Source: CAVVSD01 sp963750895 (GTDB lineage: Bacteria > Actinomycetota > Thermoleophilia > Solirubrobacterales > Solirubrobacteraceae). From it: 64,000 bases of DNA. The first letter of the stretch is position 1, and each line of letters begins with the position of its first letter. The stretch is from assembly GCA_963750895.1 (NCBI GenBank), contig CAVVSD010000005.1, forward strand, positions 62,001 to 126,000, read 5' to 3'. The notes beneath the pieces were generated by a model that saw nothing but the letters and a program-made list of their open reading frames with translations, searched no databases and was not told the DNA's origin. This document shows positions 17,883 through 25,985 of this stretch, one piece after another. The translations under genes were made by a program, and so were the position numbers.

Positions 17883-18584
17883 TCAGCCCGGGGCCGGTCC
17901 GTCACCCGTGTCGGCGGCTCCGAGCTCCTGTGAGCGGGCGCGGCGCCAGTTGCCGATCTCGGCGTGATGACCCGACAGCAGGACGTCGGGGACGCGCCAG
18001 CCGCGGTACTCCGCCGGGCGGGTGTAGTGCGGGTATTCCGGCCGTCCCTCGAGCGCGACCGAGAACGACTCCTCCAGGGCGCTGTCGGCGTGCCCGAGCG
18101 CCCCCGGGAGCTTGCGCAGCACGGCGTCCGCGACCACCATCGCGGCGAGCTCGCCGCCCGAGAGCACGTAGCGGCCGACCGACAGGGTGTCGGACGCGAA
18201 GTGCTGGACGATGCGCTCGTCGAAGCCCTCGTAGCGCCCGCACAGCAGCGTGAGCTCCTCCTCCCCGGCGAGCTCGTCGACGAAGCGGTCGTCGAGCAGC
18301 CGGCCTCCGGGGATGAGCGCGATCACGCGGCGCTTCGTGCGGAGCTCGACGGGGTCGACGCCGTAGAAGGCGCGCAGCGCCGCATCCATGACGTCCACGC
18401 GCAGCACCATGCCGGCGCCGCCGCCGAACGGCGTGTCGTCGACCTGGCCGCCGGTGAGCGGCGTGTGGGGTCGCGGGTCGAGCGTGCGCATCTCGTGACC
18501 GTGCTCGAGGGCGTTGCGCACGTGGCGCTGCGAGCGGAACCAGTCGAACCACTCAGGGAAGAGCGTGACCACGTCCAGCTGCAC
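17883..18584 (-). CDS. trmD: tRNA (guanine-37-N1)-methyltransferase
   Basis: TrmD methylates G37 of tRNAs reading CNN codons, preventing frameshifting. The 233-aa protein has the SPOUT knot: VQLDVVTLFPEWFDWF start, QVDDTPFGGGAGMVLR, LLCGRYEGFDERI and SVGRYVLSGGELAAMVVADAV. The C-terminal domain contains HYTRPAEYRGWRVPDVLLSGHH. The start is GTG 18584, overlapping the rimM TAG by 1 nt (TAGTG). Sequence upstream in frame is rimM shadow. Confidence 0.95.
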   Translation of the reverse strand: MQLDVVTLFPEWFDWFRSQRHVRNALEHGHEMRTLDPRPHTPLTGGQVDDTPFGGGAGMVLRVDVMDAALRAFYGVDPVELRTKRRVIALIPGGRLLDDRFVDELAGEEELTLLCGRYEGFDERIVQHFASDTLSVGRYVLSGGELAAMVVADAVLRKLPGALGHADSALEESFSVALEGRPEYPHYTRPAEYRGWRVPDVLLSGHHAEIGNWRRARSQELGAADTGDGPAPG

Positions 18585-19069
18585 TACTCCGCCTCCAGCC
18601 CCAGGAACCGCGCGTCGACCTCGATGCGCCGCGCCTGCGGGTCCACCGACGCGATCGCGTCCTGCACGAGCGGGACGAGCTGACCGCCCTCGAGCTCGAG
18701 GAGGTCGCACGACGGATACGGGAGCAGGCGCGTCACGCGGCCCAGCTCGCGGCCGTCGGCCACGACGGTGCATCCGACCAGATCGTCGGCCCAGTACTCG
18801 TCCTCGTCCAGCGGCGGCGCGGCGGCCCGCGGCGTGCGCAGCTGCTCACCACGCAGCGCCTCGATCTCGGTGCGGTCGGACGCGAGGCCGACGCGCAGGA
18901 TGGGTCGCGCGTCGGTGCCGGCCCGGCGCAGCACCTCCGTGGGGCGCTCACCCACCCAGACCTCGGCGCCCAGGGGCAGCAGCTGCGGCGCCGGCTCGAT
19001 CACGTAGAACGAGCCGTCCAGCCCGTGGGGGCGACCGACCCGGCCGGCGTGCAGGAGCTCGGGGGTCAA
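18584..19069 (-). CDS. rimM: Ribosome maturation factor RimM
   Basis: RimM assists 30S head assembly around S19. The 161-aa protein has the N-terminal beta-barrel (LLHAGRVGRPHGLDGSFYV) and a C-terminal PRC-barrel (EDEYWADDLVGCTVVADG, LLELEGGQLVPLVQDAIASVD). The start is TTG 19069, overlapping the khpA TGA (TTGA). No ATG/GTG sits upstream without entering khpA, so TTG is preferred. Order khpA-rimM-trmD is the standard one. Confidence 0.93.
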   Translation of the reverse strand: MTPELLHAGRVGRPHGLDGSFYVIEPAPQLLPLGAEVWVGERPTEVLRRAGTDARPILRVGLASDRTEIEALRGEQLRTPRAAAPPLDEDEYWADDLVGCTVVADGRELGRVTRLLPYPSCDLLELEGGQLVPLVQDAIASVDPQARRIEVDARFLGLEAE

Positions 19070-19320
19070 TCGACGATGTCGATCAGCACGCGGCGACCGT
19101 CGCGCACGGCGGCGGCCTTCACGACGGTGCGCAGCGCGTTCGCGGTGCGTCCGCCGCGGCCGATGACCGTGCCGTAGTCGTCCTCGGCGACCGACAGCTC
19201 GAGGACGACGGTGCCGTCGTCCTCCGCGAAGTCCTCGACCTTCACCTCGTCCGGCTCGGTGACGAGCGCGCGGACGAGCGCCTCCAGCAGCGACCGGGCA
19301 GCCGGGGCCTCGGCGGCCAT
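19066..19320 (-). CDS. khpA: KH-domain RNA-binding protein KhpA
   Basis: This is an 84-aa single KH domain. The RNA-contacting G-x-x-G loop is visible in TVIGRGGRTANALRTVVKAAA, and the domain ends RRVLIDIVD. KhpA partners with KhpB/Jag to bind many RNAs and affects cell division and envelope growth in Gram-positives. It sits 6 nt after rpsP and overlaps rimM, the usual rpsP-khpA-rimM-trmD arrangement. Confidence 0.93.
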   Translation of the reverse strand: MAAEAPAARSLLEALVRALVTEPDEVKVEDFAEDDGTVVLELSVAEDDYGTVIGRGGRTANALRTVVKAAAVRDGRRVLIDIVD

Positions 19321-19326
19321 CGGCGG

Positions 19327-19614
19327 CTAGGCGGTCGGTGCGGGCGCGGCAGCGTCCGCCGGCGCCTCGGCCGACGCCTTGGCGTTGATCTTGATGAGCT
19401 TGCGGACCTGGTCGGTCGGCTGCGCGCCGCGGTCCAGCCAGTGCTGGATGCGATCGGCATCGAGCTTGATCGTCGAGGGGTCGGTCTGCGCGTTGTAGTG
19501 ACCGACGATCTCGATCACGCGACCGTCGCGCGGTGAGCGCTGATCGGCCACGACGACGCGCCAGACGGGATCCTTGCGACCGCCGATGCGAGTGAGTCTG
19601 AGTCTGACTGCCAT
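19327..19614 (-). CDS. rpsP: Ribosomal protein S16
   Basis: The 95-aa protein begins MAVRLRLTRIGGRKDPVWRV and continues VADQRSPRDGRVIEIVGHYN and DRIQHWLDRGAQPTDQV, the S16 signature. The last ~17 residues are Ala/Pro-rich, a common actinobacterial extension. It starts 37 nt downstream of ffh and leads the khpA-rimM-trmD-rplS genes. Confidence 0.96.
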   Translation of the reverse strand: MAVRLRLTRIGGRKDPVWRVVVADQRSPRDGRVIEIVGHYNAQTDPSTIKLDADRIQHWLDRGAQPTDQVRKLIKINAKASAEAPADAAAPAPTA

Positions 19615-19651
19615 GAGCGCGGGCAGTCTAGCGGAGGCGGGCCGCGATCCC

Positions 19652-20989
19652 TCAGCGAGACTGCTGACGCATGAGCGCGCCGAGGTCCGGCATCCGGCCC
19701 CGGCCGATCTGCTTCATGACCTTCTGCATCTGGCCGAACTGCTTCACGAGCTGGTTCACCTGCTGCACCGTCGTGCCCGACCCCCGCGCGATCCGCAGCC
19801 GGCGCGAGCCCTTGATGAGCTCGGGGCGGCGGCGCTCCTCGGGCGTCATCGACAGCATGATCGCCTCGATGCGGTCGAGCTCGCGCTCGTCGACCTTCAT
19901 GTTCTTCATCTGCTGGCCGCCGAACCCGGGCAGCATGCCCAGCAGCGACTGCAGCGGCCCCATGCGGCGCATCATCCGCAGCTGGCCGAGGAAGTCCTCG
20001 AGGGTGAACTCGCCCTTGCGCATCTTGCGCTCGAGCTCCTTCGCCTCGTCCTCCTCCACCTGCTGCTCGGCGCGCTCGATGAACGACAGGACGTCGCCCA
20101 TCCCGAGGATCCGCTGCGCCATGCGGTCGGGGTGGAAGCGCTCGAAGTCGCCGAGCTTCTCCCCCGTCGACGCGAACACGATGGGCTTGCCGGTGACCTG
20201 CTTGACGCTCAGCGCCGCGCCGCCGCGGGCGTCGCCGTCGAGCTTGGACATGATCACGCCGTCGAAGTCGACCGCCGCGGAGAACTGCTCCGCGACGTTC
20301 ACCGCGTCCTGGCCGGTCATGGCGTCGACGACGAGCAGGATCGACGTCGGGCGGACGGCCTTGCGGATGTCCTTGAGCTCCTGCATGAGCTTCTCGTCGA
20401 CGTGCAGCCGGCCGCTCGTGTCGACGATGAGCACGTCCTTGCCGTCGCGCTTGGCCTGGTCGAGCGCCCAGCGGGCGATGTCGACCGGGTCGCGATCGGT
20501 GCCCTGCTCGTACACGGTGGCGCCTGCCTGGGCGCCGACCTTCACGAGCTGGTCGACCGCGGCGGGCCGGTAGACGTCGCAGGCCGCGACGGCCACGGAG
20601 GACCCGTTCTCCTCCTTGAGGTAGCGCGCGAGCTTCGCCGTCGCCGTCGTCTTGCCCGAGCCCTGCAGGCCGGCCATGAGCACGACGGTCGGCGGGCGCG
20701 GAGCGAACGTCAGCCCGGCCGAGGACCCGCCCATGAGGGCGGTGAGCTCCTCGTTGACGATCTTCACGACCTGCTGGCCGGGGTTCAGCGTGTTGAGCAC
20801 GTCGCTGCCCAGCGCGCGCTCCTTGACCTTCGACGTGAACTCCTTGACCACCCGGAAGTTGACGTCGGCCTCGAGCAGCGCGAGACGGATCTCGCGCATC
20901 GCGGCGTTGACGTCGGCCTCGGTCAGCGAACCGCGCTGACGGACGTCGGCGAGGGTCGCCTGGAGCTTCTCGGAGAGTGCGTCGAACAT
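19652..20989 (-). CDS. ffh: Signal recognition particle protein Ffh
   Basis: Ffh is the SRP GTPase that binds signal sequences and 4.5S RNA and delivers nascent chains to FtsY. The 445-aa protein has an N domain (MFDALSEKLQATLADVRQRG), a G domain (LQGSGKTTATAKLA; DVYRPAAVDQL; LIVDTSGRLH; MSKLDGDARGGAALS) and a Met-rich M domain (FLGQLRMMRRMGPLQSLLGM, RIEAIMLSMTPEER). The start is ATG 20989 (MFDALSEKL); the frame to 21067 adds shadow residues. Its partner ftsY is 3 kb away on the same strand. Confidence 0.96.
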   Translation of the reverse strand: MFDALSEKLQATLADVRQRGSLTEADVNAAMREIRLALLEADVNFRVVKEFTSKVKERALGSDVLNTLNPGQQVVKIVNEELTALMGGSSAGLTFAPRPPTVVLMAGLQGSGKTTATAKLARYLKEENGSSVAVAACDVYRPAAVDQLVKVGAQAGATVYEQGTDRDPVDIARWALDQAKRDGKDVLIVDTSGRLHVDEKLMQELKDIRKAVRPTSILLVVDAMTGQDAVNVAEQFSAAVDFDGVIMSKLDGDARGGAALSVKQVTGKPIVFASTGEKLGDFERFHPDRMAQRILGMGDVLSFIERAEQQVEEDEAKELERKMRKGEFTLEDFLGQLRMMRRMGPLQSLLGMLPGFGGQQMKNMKVDERELDRIEAIMLSMTPEERRRPELIKGSRRLRIARGSGTTVQQVNQLVKQFGQMQKVMKQIGRGRMPDLGALMRQQSR

Positions 20990-21035
20990 CGTCCAGGAAA
21001 GAGTAGGGACAGCCGCACCACTCGCGAGCACGCCC

Positions 21036-22277
21036 ATGCGTACCGTCCGCGCGGTGCTGACGGTCAAGCGCGCCGTCTACCTCCTGCTCTCGCTCGGACT
21101 CGGCACGACCTGGTTCGTCATCCTCGTCGTGGGTCTCTCGACGGGCATCGGCCTCCTCATCACGCTGCTCGGGATCCCGATCCTCATCGGCGTCCTGTAC
21201 GCGACACGGCCGATGGCCGATCTCGAGCGCGCACTCGTCCACGGCCTGCTCGACGAGCGCGCCGAGGGCCACTACCGCCGCCCGGCCAAGGAAGGCACCT
21301 GGTCGTCGATCACGGCGCGCGTCGCCGACCCGCAGACCTGGAAGGACACCGCGTACCTCGCGTGCCAGTTCCCGCTGGGGATCATCTGGTTCGCGCTCAC
21401 GTCGATCGCGATCCTCCTGCCGCTGGGGCTCCTGACGGCACCGCTCTGGTACTGGCTGGGGTCGGGAGGGATCGACGTCCTGTTCTGGGACGTCGACAGC
21501 TTCCCCGAGGCGTGCCTCCTCGTGCCGATCGGCGCGCTGCTGGTCGTCCCCGCCCGGTACCTCATCGACGGCATGGGCATCGCGCACGGCTACTGGGCGC
21601 GGCTGCTCCTGCACTCCGAGCCCGACCCGGAGCTCACGGCGAAGGTGGTCGACGCCCGCTCCGCGCAGGCGCGGATCATCGCCGCGGCCGACGCCGAGCG
21701 CCGCCGCATCGAGCGCGACCTGCACGACGGCGCGCAGCAGCGCCTCGTCGCCCTCAGCCTCAAGCTCGGCATGGCCCGCAAGCGCCTGGGCGACGACGCC
21801 GACGGCATGGCGCTGCAGCTCGTCGACGAGGCGCAGGCGGAGTCCCGCGCCGCGCTCGAGGAGCTGCGCGACCTCGCGCGCGGCATCCACCCCGCGGTGC
21901 TCTCCGACCGCGGGCTGGCCGCCGCCCTGCGCGAGCTCGCGTCACGCGCGACGGTGCCGACGGAGGTCGTCGAGGCGCCCGAGGCGCGGCTGCTGCCCGC
22001 CGTCGAGGGCACGGCGTACTTCGTCGTCGCCGAGTGCCTCACGAACATCGGCAAGTACGCGAAGGCGACGTCGGCGACCGTCCGTGTGCGCCCGGAGGTC
22101 GGCCGGCTCGTCGTCGAGGTCGTCGACGACGGCATCGGCGGTGCGGACGCCGAGCGCGGCTCGGGGTTGCGCGGGCTCGCCGACCGCGTCGGCGCGCTCA
22201 GCGGCAGCCTCGAGGTCGCGAGCCCCCGGGGCCACGGCACCCGGGTGCGCGCCGAGATCCCGCTCGTCGGCGGCTAG
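21036..22277 (+). CDS. Sensor histidine kinase, HisKA_3 (NarL/DesK class)
   Basis: This 413-aa membrane kinase has a 'putative sensor' N-terminal domain with four hydrophobic helices (~10-60 and ~110-185). The dimerisation/phosphoacceptor motif is ERRRIERDLHDGAQQRLVALS, with His in RDLHDG near 231. An HATPase_c domain follows, with its N box at AECLTNIGKYAKATSA and G boxes DDGIGG and GSGLRGLADRVGAL. No response regulator lies beside it, so its partner is elsewhere. It diverges from ffh with 46 nt between starts. Its TAG stop shares a CTAG palindrome with the convergent SPFH gene. Confidence 0.9.
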   Translation: MRTVRAVLTVKRAVYLLLSLGLGTTWFVILVVGLSTGIGLLITLLGIPILIGVLYATRPMADLERALVHGLLDERAEGHYRRPAKEGTWSSITARVADPQTWKDTAYLACQFPLGIIWFALTSIAILLPLGLLTAPLWYWLGSGGIDVLFWDVDSFPEACLLVPIGALLVVPARYLIDGMGIAHGYWARLLLHSEPDPELTAKVVDARSAQARIIAAADAERRRIERDLHDGAQQRLVALSLKLGMARKRLGDDADGMALQLVDEAQAESRAALEELRDLARGIHPAVLSDRGLAAALRELASRATVPTEVVEAPEARLLPAVEGTAYFVVAECLTNIGKYAKATSATVRVRPEVGRLVVEVVDDGIGGADAERGSGLRGLADRVGALSGSLEVASPRGHGTRVRAEIPLVGG

Positions 22278-23236
22278 CGCCCGCCGTTGCCCTCGCCCAG
22301 CTGCCCCGGCTGCGGCGGCTTGGCGGCCGCGATCTCGCCGTCGGCCGGCGCCGGCTTCTCGGGGTTGATCGCGTTGCCGAGCGCGCTGGAGAGCCCGCCC
22401 AGCGCCTGCGTGAACTCGCTCGGGATGACGAAGATCTTGTTCGCCTCGCCCTGCGCGAGCTGGGGCAGCATCTGCAGGTACTGGTACGAGAGCAGCCCCT
22501 GGTCGGGACCGCCCTCGTGGATCGCGCGGAAGACCGTGTCGATGGCCTGCGCCTCGCCCTCGGCCGTGAGGATCGCCGCCGCCTTGTTGCCCTCGGCGCG
22601 GAGCACCGCGGCCTGGCGCTCGCCCTCGGCGTTGAGGATCTCGGACTGCTTGCGGCCCTCGGCGGTGAGGATCGCGGCGCGCCGGTCGCGCTCGGCGCGC
22701 ATCTGCTTCTCCATCGCCTCCTGGATGGTGGCGGGCGGGTCGATCGCCTTGACCTCGACGCGGTTCACGCGGATGCCCCACTGGCCGGTCGCCTCGTCGA
22801 GCACCGTCCGCAGCGCGGCGTTGATCGCGTCGCGGCTCGTCAGCGTCTCCTCGAGCGTGAGCCCGCCGATGACGTTGCGCAGCGTCGTGACGGTGAGCTG
22901 CTCGATCGCCTGCAGCGGGTTGGCGACCTCGTAGGAGACGGACTTGGCGTCGGTGATCGTGAAGTACAGGACGGAGTCGATCTGGATGCCGACGTTGTCG
23001 CCGGTGATGACGCCTGCGGGCTTGAACGTCACGACCTGCTCGCGGAGGTCGATGAGCGGGCGGACGCGGTCGACGAACGGCACGACGATCGCGAGCCCCG
23101 GCGTCAGCGTGCGCTGGTAGCGCCCGAGGCGCTCCACGACGCCCGCGCGTGCCTGCGGGATGATCCGGACCGTCCGCGCCGCGAGGAACAGCACGAAGAT
23201 CGCGATGACGATGAGGACGATGACGCCGGCTTCCAT
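22274..23236 (-). CDS. SPFH/Band 7 membrane protein (QmcA/stomatin-like)
   Basis: The 320-aa protein has one N-terminal membrane helix (residues ~3-20). The SPFH domain follows: VRIIPQARAGVVERLGRYQRTL, PFVDRVRPLIDLREQV, LRNVIGGLTLEETLTSRD and VNRVEVKAIDPP. A coiled coil with repeated AEG units (RKQSEILNAEGERQAAVLRAEG) comes next, then a Pro-rich tail. Such proteins form membrane-associated oligomeric scaffolds. It follows nfeD by 15 nt, the classic NfeD-SPFH partnership. Confidence 0.93.
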   Translation of the reverse strand: MEAGVIVLIVIAIFVLFLAARTVRIIPQARAGVVERLGRYQRTLTPGLAIVVPFVDRVRPLIDLREQVVTFKPAGVITGDNVGIQIDSVLYFTITDAKSVSYEVANPLQAIEQLTVTTLRNVIGGLTLEETLTSRDAINAALRTVLDEATGQWGIRVNRVEVKAIDPPATIQEAMEKQMRAERDRRAAILTAEGRKQSEILNAEGERQAAVLRAEGNKAAAILTAEGEAQAIDTVFRAIHEGGPDQGLLSYQYLQMLPQLAQGEANKIFVIPSEFTQALGGLSSALGNAINPEKPAPADGEIAAAKPPQPGQLGEGNGGR

Positions 23237-23251
23237 GGGCGGCTCCTGTTC

Positions 23252-23686
23252 CTAGATCTCGGTCACGAGCGCCGTCGCGCCCCTGATCTCCATGACATGA
23301 ACCCGTCTCCCGGGCTCGTACGAATCTCCGTCGTCGTAGGCCCGCGCGGTCCAGACCTGCCCCTTGAGCCGCACCGAGCCGACGTCGTCGTCGTTGGAGA
23401 TACGTTCGAGGACGACGGCCGTCTCACCGACGAGCGCGGCGGTGCCCGTCCGCAGCTGCGGGGGCATGTTCACGTGGCGCCTCGCGATCGGCCGGACGAT
23501 CGCCAGGAGCAACAGGGAGCTGGCCAGGAACGCCGCGAACTGGCCACCAGCGCCGACGCCGGCGGCATCGAGGAGCGCGGCCGCGATCGCGCCGACCGCG
23601 AACGGGGCCAGGAAGAAGCTGAGCGACACGACCTCCCCCACCGCCAGGACGACGGCAAGGATCACCCAGAAGACCCACGCATCCAT
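23252..23686 (-). CDS. NfeD-family membrane protein
   Basis: The 144-aa short-form NfeD (NfeD1b type) has two or three N-terminal helices (VFWVILAVVLAVGEVVSLSFF; AVGAIAAALLDAAGVG; FAAFLASSLLLLAIVRPIA). A C-terminal OB-fold follows (GTAALVGETAVVLERIS, GSVRLKGQVWTARAYDDG, IRGATALVTEI). It lacks the serine-protease domain of long NfeD. It is paired with the downstream SPFH protein. Confidence 0.92.
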   Translation of the reverse strand: MDAWVFWVILAVVLAVGEVVSLSFFLAPFAVGAIAAALLDAAGVGAGGQFAAFLASSLLLLAIVRPIARRHVNMPPQLRTGTAALVGETAVVLERISNDDDVGSVRLKGQVWTARAYDDGDSYEPGRRVHVMEIRGATALVTEI

Positions 23687-23705
23687 GTCCTTCCATGGTA
23701 GGTGG

Positions 23706-24716
23706 CTAGCTCAGGAGTGCGCGCGCGAAGTCGTCCGCGTCGAACGGGCGCAGATCGTCGAGCTGCTCGCCGATCCCGATGAGCTTGACCGGGATGCCCA
23801 GCTCGCCGGCGATGGCGAGCGCGATGCCGCCCTTCGCGGTGCCGTCGAGCTTCGTCAGCACGATGCCGTCGACGGGCACCACCTCGGAGAACAGCTTGGC
23901 CTGCCGCAGGCCGTTCTGGCCCGTCGTGGAGTCGACGGTGAGCAGCGTCTCGTGCGGCGCGCCGGGCAGCTGCTTGTCGACCACCCGGCGGATCTTGCCG
24001 AGCTCGGCCATGAGCGCGTCCTGCGTGTGCAGGCGCCCGGCGGTGTCGATGATGACGACGTCGACGCCCATCTCGCGGCCGCGGCGGACCGTCTCGAACG
24101 CCACGGCGCCCGGGTCGGCGCCCTCGCGGTCGGGCTTGACGATCTCGCACCCCGCGCGCTCGGCCCAGCCGGTCAGCTGCTCGACCGCGGCGGCCCGGAA
24201 CGTGTCGGCCGCGCCGATCAGCACGGTCTGGCCGAGCTCGCGCTGCAGGTGCCACGCGAGCTTGCCGATCGTGGTCGTCTTGCCCGTGCCGTTGACGCCG
24301 ACGGCCATGATCACCGTCGGCTCGCGGCGCAGATCGATGCGGTCGGCGCCCTCCTCCTTCGGCCGCGCGATGTCCGCGAGGAGCTCCACGAGCCGCCCGC
24401 TGAGGGCCTCGCCGCCCTCCAGCCCGCCGTCGCCCGCCTCCTCCTCGAGCTGGCCGACGACGCGGGCGGTCGTCGACGCGCCGACGTCGGCCATGATGAG
24501 CGCCTCCTCGAGGCGCTCCCAGGTCTCCTCGTCGACGTCCCCGGACAGCAGCGTCGCCTGCACCTCGGCGCTCAGGGCGCTGCGGGTCTTCGACAGGTTC
24601 TCGCGCAGGCGGCTGAAGAACCCGCGGCGGCGCTCGGGCTCCTCCTCGGCGGTCGTCGTCGCGACGCCGCTCGCGCCGCCGGAGGTGATGAAGAGATCGG
24701 TCCAGTCGCGGGCCAT
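23706..24716 (-). CDS. ftsY: SRP receptor FtsY
   Basis: FtsY is the membrane-associated GTPase that receives SRP-ribosome complexes. The 336-aa protein has a short N-terminal region (~1-35) rather than a long acidic A domain. The N domain is GFFSRLRENLSKTRSALSAE. G-domain motifs are VGVNGTGKTTTIGKLA, DTFRAAAVEQL, VVIIDTAGRLHTQ, LTKLDGTAKGGIALAIAG and IGIGEQLDDLRPFD. The start is ATG 24716. It lies downstream of smc and one secreted-protein gene, a variant of the common smc-ftsY pair. Confidence 0.96.
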   Translation of the reverse strand: MARDWTDLFITSGGASGVATTTAEEEPERRRGFFSRLRENLSKTRSALSAEVQATLLSGDVDEETWERLEEALIMADVGASTTARVVGQLEEEAGDGGLEGGEALSGRLVELLADIARPKEEGADRIDLRREPTVIMAVGVNGTGKTTTIGKLAWHLQRELGQTVLIGAADTFRAAAVEQLTGWAERAGCEIVKPDREGADPGAVAFETVRRGREMGVDVVIIDTAGRLHTQDALMAELGKIRRVVDKQLPGAPHETLLTVDSTTGQNGLRQAKLFSEVVPVDGIVLTKLDGTAKGGIALAIAGELGIPVKLIGIGEQLDDLRPFDADDFARALLS

Positions 24717-24738
24717 GGGCGGTCAGCGACGATAGCCG

Positions 24739-25954
24739 TCAGCCCGTGGGCCCGGTCCCCACGTCGAAGAGCGGGGCGGGCTGGCCGCCGGGCCACTCGA
24801 AGCCGGCGTTCTCGGTGCCCATCGCGTCGCCGGCCGCGACGACCGGGATGCGCGCCGGAATCCGACGCCGTCGTCGACGCGCTCTGCAGCGCGACGCGGA
24901 ACCGCTCCGGGTTGGACATGTCCTGCGTGCTCATGCGGATCGAGATGACGTTCCCGCTGCGCCCGACCTTCGGCACGCGGGCGCGGAAGCGCAGGGCGAG
25001 GTCCGGATCGGTGACGTCGCTGCGGCTGCGGTCGAACCAGAAGTGCAGCCCGCCGCGCCCGTCGAAGCGCAGCTCGACCGCGCCCGAGGTCCCCACCTCG
25101 TTGCTGCCGGGCACGGGCTCGAACCAGCGCACGAGGAGCCGGCTGTCCGGCCGCGGGGCCTTCGCGAAGCGGACCTGCAGGCAGACGTGACCGTCGGCCT
25201 CGCGCGACATCGTCAGGGCACGCATGTCCAGCGACGGCTGGTTGCGCCGCCCGCCGGTGAAGACGAACGGCCGCTGCGCCACGATCGTGCCGAACTGGTT
25301 GCCCCGCGGATGCTCGGGGAGCAGCTGACCCGCCGCGCGCGGGGCGGGCACCTCGCCGCGGACGTCGCCCCCGGCGTCGGCCACGGTGACGGCCTGGCCG
25401 CTGCACGCCGGGCTCAGCCTGCCCGGGTTCACCGGCGACTTCAGCCGCCTGCGCACGGCCGGCGCGTAGAGCGTCGACGGGTCGTAGGTGACCTGCCACG
25501 CACCCGACGCGAGGAACGGCGTCAGGCCGAGCGACGCGACGCGCCAGGGCGCGCCGGTCCGGGCGTCGGGACGCGTGAGGTAGATCCGGTCGGGGATGAC
25601 GGGCGAGCCGTCGCGCAGGTTCTGGCGCAGCGTGAACGTCACGCGGGCGAGGCGGTCGTCGATGAGCTGGGCGCGCTGGGTGACGATGCTCGCGCCGTGC
25701 CACTGGGCGGCACCGGCGCGCAGCGCGGAGGCGATGGCGCCCGAGCACGCCGACGTCCCCGACGCGAGCGCCATCTGCTTCAGCAGCGGCTTGGCGACCA
25801 CGGAGCAGGCGCGGGTCTCCTCGCCCCGGCTCCAGTCGCGCACCCAGGCGCGGGCGACGTCCGCCGCCGACGGCGGCCGGGGCTTCGCCTGCGCGACGGC
25901 GGGCACCAGCAGCATGGCGAGGAGGACGGCGATCAGGTTCCCGGAGCGACGCAC
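24739..25954 (-). CDS. Secreted hypothetical protein, frameshift near 24852
   Basis: The signal peptide is clear (MRRSGNLIAVLLAMLLVPAV, cut after AQAKP). The mature region reads as a secreted domain with paired Cys (ETRACSVV and GTSACSGA) and beta-rich parts, e.g. RVTFTLRQNLRDGSPVIP and LHFWFDRSRSDVTDPDLALR. At the 3' end the frame breaks: after QSASTTASDSG the native continuation RIPVVAAGDAMGTEN...FEWPGGQPAPLFDVGTGPTG lies one frame over and stops at 24739. One extra base in CGCG at 24851-24854 explains this. About 404 aa when repaired. I do not recognise the family. It sits between smc and ftsY on the same strand. Confidence 0.7.
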
Positions 25955-25985
25955 GGTGCGGGCAGGATAGGCGCGCGGGCGCTCT

